A DNA stretch of 64,000 nt, taken from contig CANQEH010000008.1 in assembly GCA_947594835.1 (NCBI GenBank), forward strand, positions 39,587-103,586. The letters are read 5' to 3'. The notes beneath the pieces were generated by a model. That model was not told the DNA's origin. It searched no databases and saw nothing but the letters and a program-made list of their open reading frames with translations. Positions 63,099 through 64,000 of this stretch are shown here, one piece after another (the first letter of the stretch is position 1; each line of letters starts with the position of its first letter). The stretch comes from an uncultured Acetatifactor sp. (lineage in GTDB: Bacteria; Bacillota; Clostridia; Lachnospirales; Lachnospiraceae). A program made the position numbers and the translations under genes.

Positions 63099-64000
63099 AT
63101 GACAGAAAAAAAGCAAGATAATACCCCCAAAGCCCTGTCTAACCGGGAGCTGAAATCCGATGTGTTCACCGCCGTTTTCAGCGAGCCGGAAAACGCTGCC
63201 AAATTGTATACTGCCCTCTCCGGCGAAAAGACGGCCCCTGAGGACATTGAGATCGCTACCCTGGAGGGCGTGCTGTTTCTGGCACGGAAAAACGACCTGG
63301 GCTTTCTCGTAAAGGACAGGGTACTTGTCATCAGCGAACACCAGTCCACCGTCAATCAGAATATGCCCCTGCGGAGCATCCTGTACTATGGCCGCACCAT
63401 GGAAAAACTGCTGAAAAACCAGGATCTCTACCGGGAAAAGCTCATCCCCATCCCCACGCCGGAGTTCTATTTATTCTACAACGGGACAAAGCCCGTACCT
63501 AGAGAAACAGTATTAAAACTTTCGGATGCATATATTGCCAAAACAAAAGAACCCATGTTAGAATTAAAAGTAAAGATGATCAACATCAACCTCCCGATGG
63601 GGCACAGGCTTCTTGGGGAATGTATGCCGCTGTATGAGTATTCCTGGTTTATCGAGCGGGTAAGGCATTACATGGAAGACGGGATGAACCGGGACACGGC
63701 GGTAACTCTGGCCATCAAGGACTGTATCCGGGAGGGGATTTTTGCGGAGTTTGTCACGAAGCATGGGACGGAGGTAGAGAATATGCTGTTTACCCAGTTT
63801 AACATGGACGACGCTTTGGCAGTGCGGTATGAGGAGGGCTTGGAGGATGGGATAGAGAAGGGGTTAGAGCGCGGCCTTGCCCAGGGCATGGAGCAGGGCA
63901 TGGAGCGCGGGGAACACCGCCTTTTGATCCGTCTGGTGTGCGGCAAACTGCAAAAGGGAGAGTCCGCGGAAAAGATCGCAGCCGATCTGCTGGTAGATGA
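63099..64000 (+). CDS. Rpn-family PD-(D/E)XK nuclease / transposase-like, 3' end cut off
   Basis: At least 300 residues; the frame runs off the window. It starts with ATG behind AGGAGG (63084-63089). N-terminal SDVFTAVFSEPENAAKLYTAL, then DRVLVISEHQSTVNQNMPLR, is the D...ExQ core of Rpn (recombination-promoting nuclease) / PD-(D/E)XK family transposases. The tail EEGLEDGIEKGLERGLAQG has the Glu/Gly-rich helix repeats usual in the group, followed by LIRLVCGKLQKGESAEKIA. A 100-base patch at about 63490-63595 is AT-rich. Such genes are often multicopy and may act in recombination or phage defence. Confidence 0.85.
   Translation, partial: MTEKKQDNTPKALSNRELKSDVFTAVFSEPENAAKLYTALSGEKTAPEDIEIATLEGVLFLARKNDLGFLVKDRVLVISEHQSTVNQNMPLRSILYYGRTMEKLLKNQDLYREKLIPIPTPEFYLFYNGTKPVPRETVLKLSDAYIAKTKEPMLELKVKMININLPMGHRLLGECMPLYEYSWFIERVRHYMEDGMNRDTAVTLAIKDCIREGIFAEFVTKHGTEVENMLFTQFNMDDALAVRYEEGLEDGIEKGLERGLAQGMEQGMERGEHRLLIRLVCGKLQKGESAEKIAADLLVD

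Overview
The window is a gene-dense stretch of a GC-rich (roughly 57-60 % by eye), endospore-forming Gram-positive anaerobe. It looks most like the family Lachnospiraceae (Clostridia). The evidence is spoIIAA-spoIIAB-sigF, five spoVA genes, a GerMN lipoprotein, a T-box leader on valS, AGGAGG-type ribosome binding sites, and families common in that group (SpoVAE/VAD, DUF1700/DUF4097/PadR, DUF5721, the radical-SAM DNA-repair pair). No phage, transposase, CRISPR array, rRNA or tRNA gene was recognised. The only mobile-like features are small repeats and a cut-off Rpn-type nuclease gene at the right edge.

Layout. 0-5 kb: an envelope or polysaccharide group (cut metallophosphoesterase, secreted propeller-like protein, acyltransferase, GT-C-like membrane protein). 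5-9.5 kb: XRE-SdpI regulator, asnA on the minus strand, then an SOS-box-controlled radical SAM DNA-repair pair and an HPr-like protein lacking the usual histidine. 9.6-14 kb: an XPD/DinG-like helicase with a PD-(D/E)XK-like N-terminus, then a GH13 amylase preceded by eight 13-bp tandem repeats. 14-17.5 kb: PadR-DUF1700-DUF4097 and an ECF S-component. The DUF4097 and ECF genes each carry an identical 98-bp element directly in front of the start codon. 17.5-23.6 kb: T-box-valS-folC-small ORF-TPR protein.

23.7-28.5 kb is a sporulation block: spoIIAA-spoIIAB-sigF, a GH25 lysozyme, spoVAB-spoVAA-spoVAC. 28.5-44.2 kb: a GGDEF/EAL protein, a membrane-anchored trypsin-like protease, folD, a peptide ABC operon, a Ca2+ P-type ATPase, a polysaccharide deacetylase, trpS and an SH3 protein. 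The rest of the spoVA set (spoVAD, spoVAE) follows at 44.3-46.7 kb with ridA between them, so the spoVA genes are split by about 16 kb.

47.7-54.6 kb is arginine biosynthesis: argG divergent from argC-GNAT-argJ-argB-argD, with a large foldback sequence between argJ and argB. 54.6-63 kb: an orphan solute-binding protein, a small DMT transporter, then comEA, a two-component system, a GerMN lipoprotein and comEC in one directional run. The window closes in an Rpn/PD-(D/E)XK nuclease gene behind a strong promoter with repeated operator-like sites.

The most unusual signal is the duplicated 98-bp element (15173-15270 and 16434-16531). It contains an AT-rich dyad, a possible H-type pseudoknot and the Shine-Dalgarno sequence, and both copies end exactly 3 bases before an ATG. 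It could be a mobile translation-control element or an undescribed cis-regulatory RNA.
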